From assembly GCA_900553365.1 (NCBI GenBank), contig USDL01000034.1:1-7633 (forward strand): DNA of 7,633 nt, in the 5' to 3' direction. The position numbers and the translations under genes are program-made. The DNA is from an uncultured Clostridium sp. GTDB lineage: Bacteria > Bacillota > Clostridia > TANB77 > CAG-508. The notes beneath the pieces were generated by a model that was not told the origin of the DNA, ran no database searches, and saw nothing but the letters and a program-made list of their open reading frames with translations. Shown in pieces: positions 6,423 to 7,633 of this stretch (positions are counted from its first letter, which is position 1; every line of letters starts with the position of its first letter).

Positions 6423-6686
6423 ATGCAATTAGTTAATATAGGTTTTGGAAATGTAGTTTCTGCAAATAAAATAGTTTCAATAGTAAGTCCAGAGGCTGCA
6501 CCAATAAAAAGAATTGTACAAGAAGCAAAAGATGCAAGAACTGCAATAGATGCAACATGTGGTAGAAGAACAAGAGCAGTTTTAATAATGGACTCAGGTC
6601 ATGTAATATTATCATCAGTACAACCAGAAACAATCGCATCAAGACTTGACAAAGACATTGCAAAAGAGGATAATATAGAGGAGTAG
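6423..6686 (+). CDS. remA: RemA-family DNA-binding regulator (DUF370)
   Basis: The 87-residue protein matches B. subtilis RemA nearly throughout: VNIGFGNVVSANKIVSIVSP (4-23), APIKRIVQEAKD, IDATCGRRTRAVLIMDSGHV and LSSVQPETIASRL. In Bacillus RemA forms ring-shaped oligomers that bind DNA and activate biofilm matrix and osmoprotection genes; in Clostridia its targets are not well known, so the cellular role here is inferred from the family only. The stop of yicC (TAG 6411-6413) is embedded in the RBS AGGAGG (6412-6417), 5 nt before the ATG. The last residues (DIAKEDNIEE) are acidic and variable. The position between yicC and the gmk/rpoZ pair is the conserved one. Confidence 0.96.
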   Translation: MQLVNIGFGNVVSANKIVSIVSPEAAPIKRIVQEAKDARTAIDATCGRRTRAVLIMDSGHVILSSVQPETIASRLDKDIAKEDNIEE

Positions 6687-6708
6687 TTTTAGAAAGGAAG
6701 TTTTAAAA

Positions 6709-6897
6709 ATGATTATTAAACCAACAGTTACAGACTTATTAAAAATAGTTGATAATAGATTTGAACTAGTAATATTAGTTTCAAAAAGAGCAAGACAAAT
6801 TGCAGGAGGACAAATACCTTTAACAAAAGTAAAAGAAAGATCAGCAGTAACACTAGCAGCAAATGAAATAGCTGAAGGTAAGGTGAGAGAATGTTAG
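6709..6897 (+). CDS. rpoZ: RNA polymerase omega subunit
   Basis: Omega helps fold and hold the beta-prime subunit in RNA polymerase and, in some bacteria, is involved in the response to (p)ppGpp. The 62-residue protein is slightly shorter than the B. subtilis form but has the family core: TVTDLLKIVDNRFELVILVSKRARQI (6-31), then LTKVKERSAVTLAANEIAEGK (38-58), corresponding to the conserved K..K.V..A..EI..GK. The RBS AAAGGAAG (6693-6700) is 8 nt before ATG. It lies 22 nt after remA and its last two codons and stop overlap the gmk start (ATGTTAG), so the stop of one and start of the other are coupled. Placing rpoZ ahead of gmk reverses the usual Firmicute order. Confidence 0.93.
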   Translation: MIIKPTVTDLLKIVDNRFELVILVSKRARQIAGGQIPLTKVKERSAVTLAANEIAEGKVREC

Positions 6898-7466
6898 TAT
6901 TACTATCAGGGGTATCTGGAGCTGGAAAAGATACAATAAAAAAAGAATTAATAAAAAGAATGGATAATGTAATATCAATGCCATCATATACAGACAGAAA
7001 ACCCCGTGAAGGCGAAATTGATGGAAAAATATATAATTTCATTACAACAGAGGAATTTGAAACAAAAATAAAAGAGAATGAATTTTATGAATATTCTGTT
7101 CATCATGAACACTATTATGGAACTTCTAAAAAAATATTAGATGAGGCAATGAAATCTGGAAAAATAATTGTAAAAGATATAGAAGTAAATGGAACAGAGA
7201 ATTTATTAAATTTATTTAAAGATGATTTAGATATGGTTACGATTTTCTTAAGAGTTCCAAAAGAAGAACTAAGAAGAAGATTAGAACATAGAGTGGAAAA
7301 AGCAAGCATAAAAGAAATAGAGCTAAGACTTAATAGATTCGATTATGAGGAATCAAAAATAGGCATATATGATTATGTGCTAAAAAATGATAACTTGGAA
7401 AAAACCGTTCAAATTATAATGACGATTATAAAAAACGAATACCAACTAAGGAAAGGAAGTAATTAG
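6891..7466 (+). CDS. gmk: Guanylate kinase
   Basis: This enzyme converts GMP plus ATP to GDP plus ADP in the cytosol, feeding GTP, dGTP and (p)ppGpp synthesis. The 191-residue length is close to the normal 200-205. Visible motifs: the P-loop GVSGAGKD (7-14); the GMP-binding segment PSYTDRKPREGEIDGKIYNF (31-50) with R36 and R39 in place of the usual S-TTR-PR-GE-dG; the YYGTSK block (75-80); the KDIEVNG block (95-101); and a lid region rich in Arg (128-150). The P-loop has Asp where most Gmk proteins have Ser/Thr before the following Thr (GKDT), and Thr-Asp replaces Thr-Thr before R36. These are mild deviations with the catalytic arginines kept, so it is probably active. The start codon lies inside rpoZ with AAGGTGA (6880-6886) upstream; a 7-nt overlap implies coupling. 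Confidence 0.92.
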   Translation: MLVLLSGVSGAGKDTIKKELIKRMDNVISMPSYTDRKPREGEIDGKIYNFITTEEFETKIKENEFYEYSVHHEHYYGTSKKILDEAMKSGKIIVKDIEVNGTENLLNLFKDDLDMVTIFLRVPKEELRRRLEHRVEKASIKEIELRLNRFDYEESKIGIYDYVLKNDNLEKTVQIIMTIIKNEYQLRKGSN

Positions 7467-7467
7467 A

Positions 7468-7575
7468 ATGAATAAAAAGAATAAATTATTTGTTAGAATA
7501 TTTGCTGCAATATTAGCAGTACTAATGGTTGCCGGAACATGTATATCATTAGTTTACATGATATTTGCAAAGTAA
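7468..7575 (+). CDS. 35-aa single-span membrane microprotein
   Basis: ATG 7468 begins one base after the gmk stop and runs to TAA 7573-7575, giving 35 residues. AAAGGAAG (7452-7459), inside the end of gmk, is 8 nt upstream, ideal for translation. The protein has a basic head (MNKKNKLFVR), one hydrophobic helix (about residues 11-33, AAILAVLMVAGTCISLVYMI) and ends FAK, so an N-in, single-pass anchor is predicted. It has no cleavage site that leaves a product. Small membrane proteins of this shape occur in Firmicutes (for example the stressosome anchor Prli42 or the DUF4044 family), but I see only a shared layout, not enough to assign either. It is probably co-transcribed with gmk and the next gene, 15 nt downstream. 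Confidence 0.75.
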   Translation: MNKKNKLFVRIFAAILAVLMVAGTCISLVYMIFAK

Positions 7576-7590
7576 TAATAGGAGGAACAA

Positions 7591-7633
7591 ATGCTAAAGG
7601 GTTTAGAAGGAATGCTATCAATAAAAGAAGGAG
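7591..7633 (+). CDS. Start of an unidentified gene, cut by the window end
   Basis: ATG 7591 has a strong RBS, AGGAGG at 7580-7585, 5 nt upstream, and stays open to the end of the window. Only the first 14 residues are visible (MLKGLEGMLSIKEG), too few to assign a family. The 15-nt spacing from the microprotein gene indicates the same operon continues. Confidence 0.65.
   Translation, partial: MLKGLEGMLSIKEG

Overview
The window is a strongly AT-rich, fully co-directional (+ strand) stretch of housekeeping genes from a low-GC Firmicute, most likely an uncultured gut-type member of the Clostridia. The order dnaK-dnaJ, the presence of remA beside yicC, strong AGGAGG-type ribosome binding sites, the AGA/AAA-rich codon use and the very tight gene spacing all point there. 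The genus cannot be named from this sequence. All visible reading frames use the ordinary bacterial code. I see no mobile element, phage gene, CRISPR array, tRNA or rRNA.

Region 1 (1-1547) is the end of a heat-shock operon: the last 42 codons of dnaK, a 198-nt spacer with two inverted repeats, the complete J-protein gene dnaJ, and a textbook intrinsic terminator. No CIRCE operator lies in the dnaK-dnaJ spacer, so dnaJ is probably read through from dnaK.

Region 2 (1553-about 4650) begins with a good sigma-A promoter with an extended -10. It drives an unusually large (759 aa) dGTPase-like HD-domain phosphohydrolase and, 14 nt later, rsmE (16S rRNA m3U1498 methyltransferase). In many Firmicutes prmA sits between dnaJ and rsmE; here the HD gene occupies that place.

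Region 3 (4678-7633) continues on the same strand without an obvious terminator. It starts with an unrecognised protein that has four predicted membrane segments and a long Lys/Thr-rich tail containing an AT-hook core (RGRPKK). This gene overlaps by 1 nt the conserved cluster yicC-remA-rpoZ-gmk. In Bacillus the order is yloC-remA-gmk-rpoZ; here rpoZ and gmk are swapped and overlap by 7 nt. The cluster is followed by an unlisted 35-codon single-membrane-span microprotein and the first 14 codons of another gene.

Functionally the window joins protein folding (DnaK/DnaJ), nucleotide-pool control (dGTPase-like HD protein, guanylate kinase), RNA and ribosome maintenance (RsmE, YicC) and transcription (omega subunit, RemA). 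The most novel-looking items are the membrane-anchored AT-hook protein, the enlarged HD phosphohydrolase, the two-tier hairpin ahead of dnaJ, and the microprotein after gmk.
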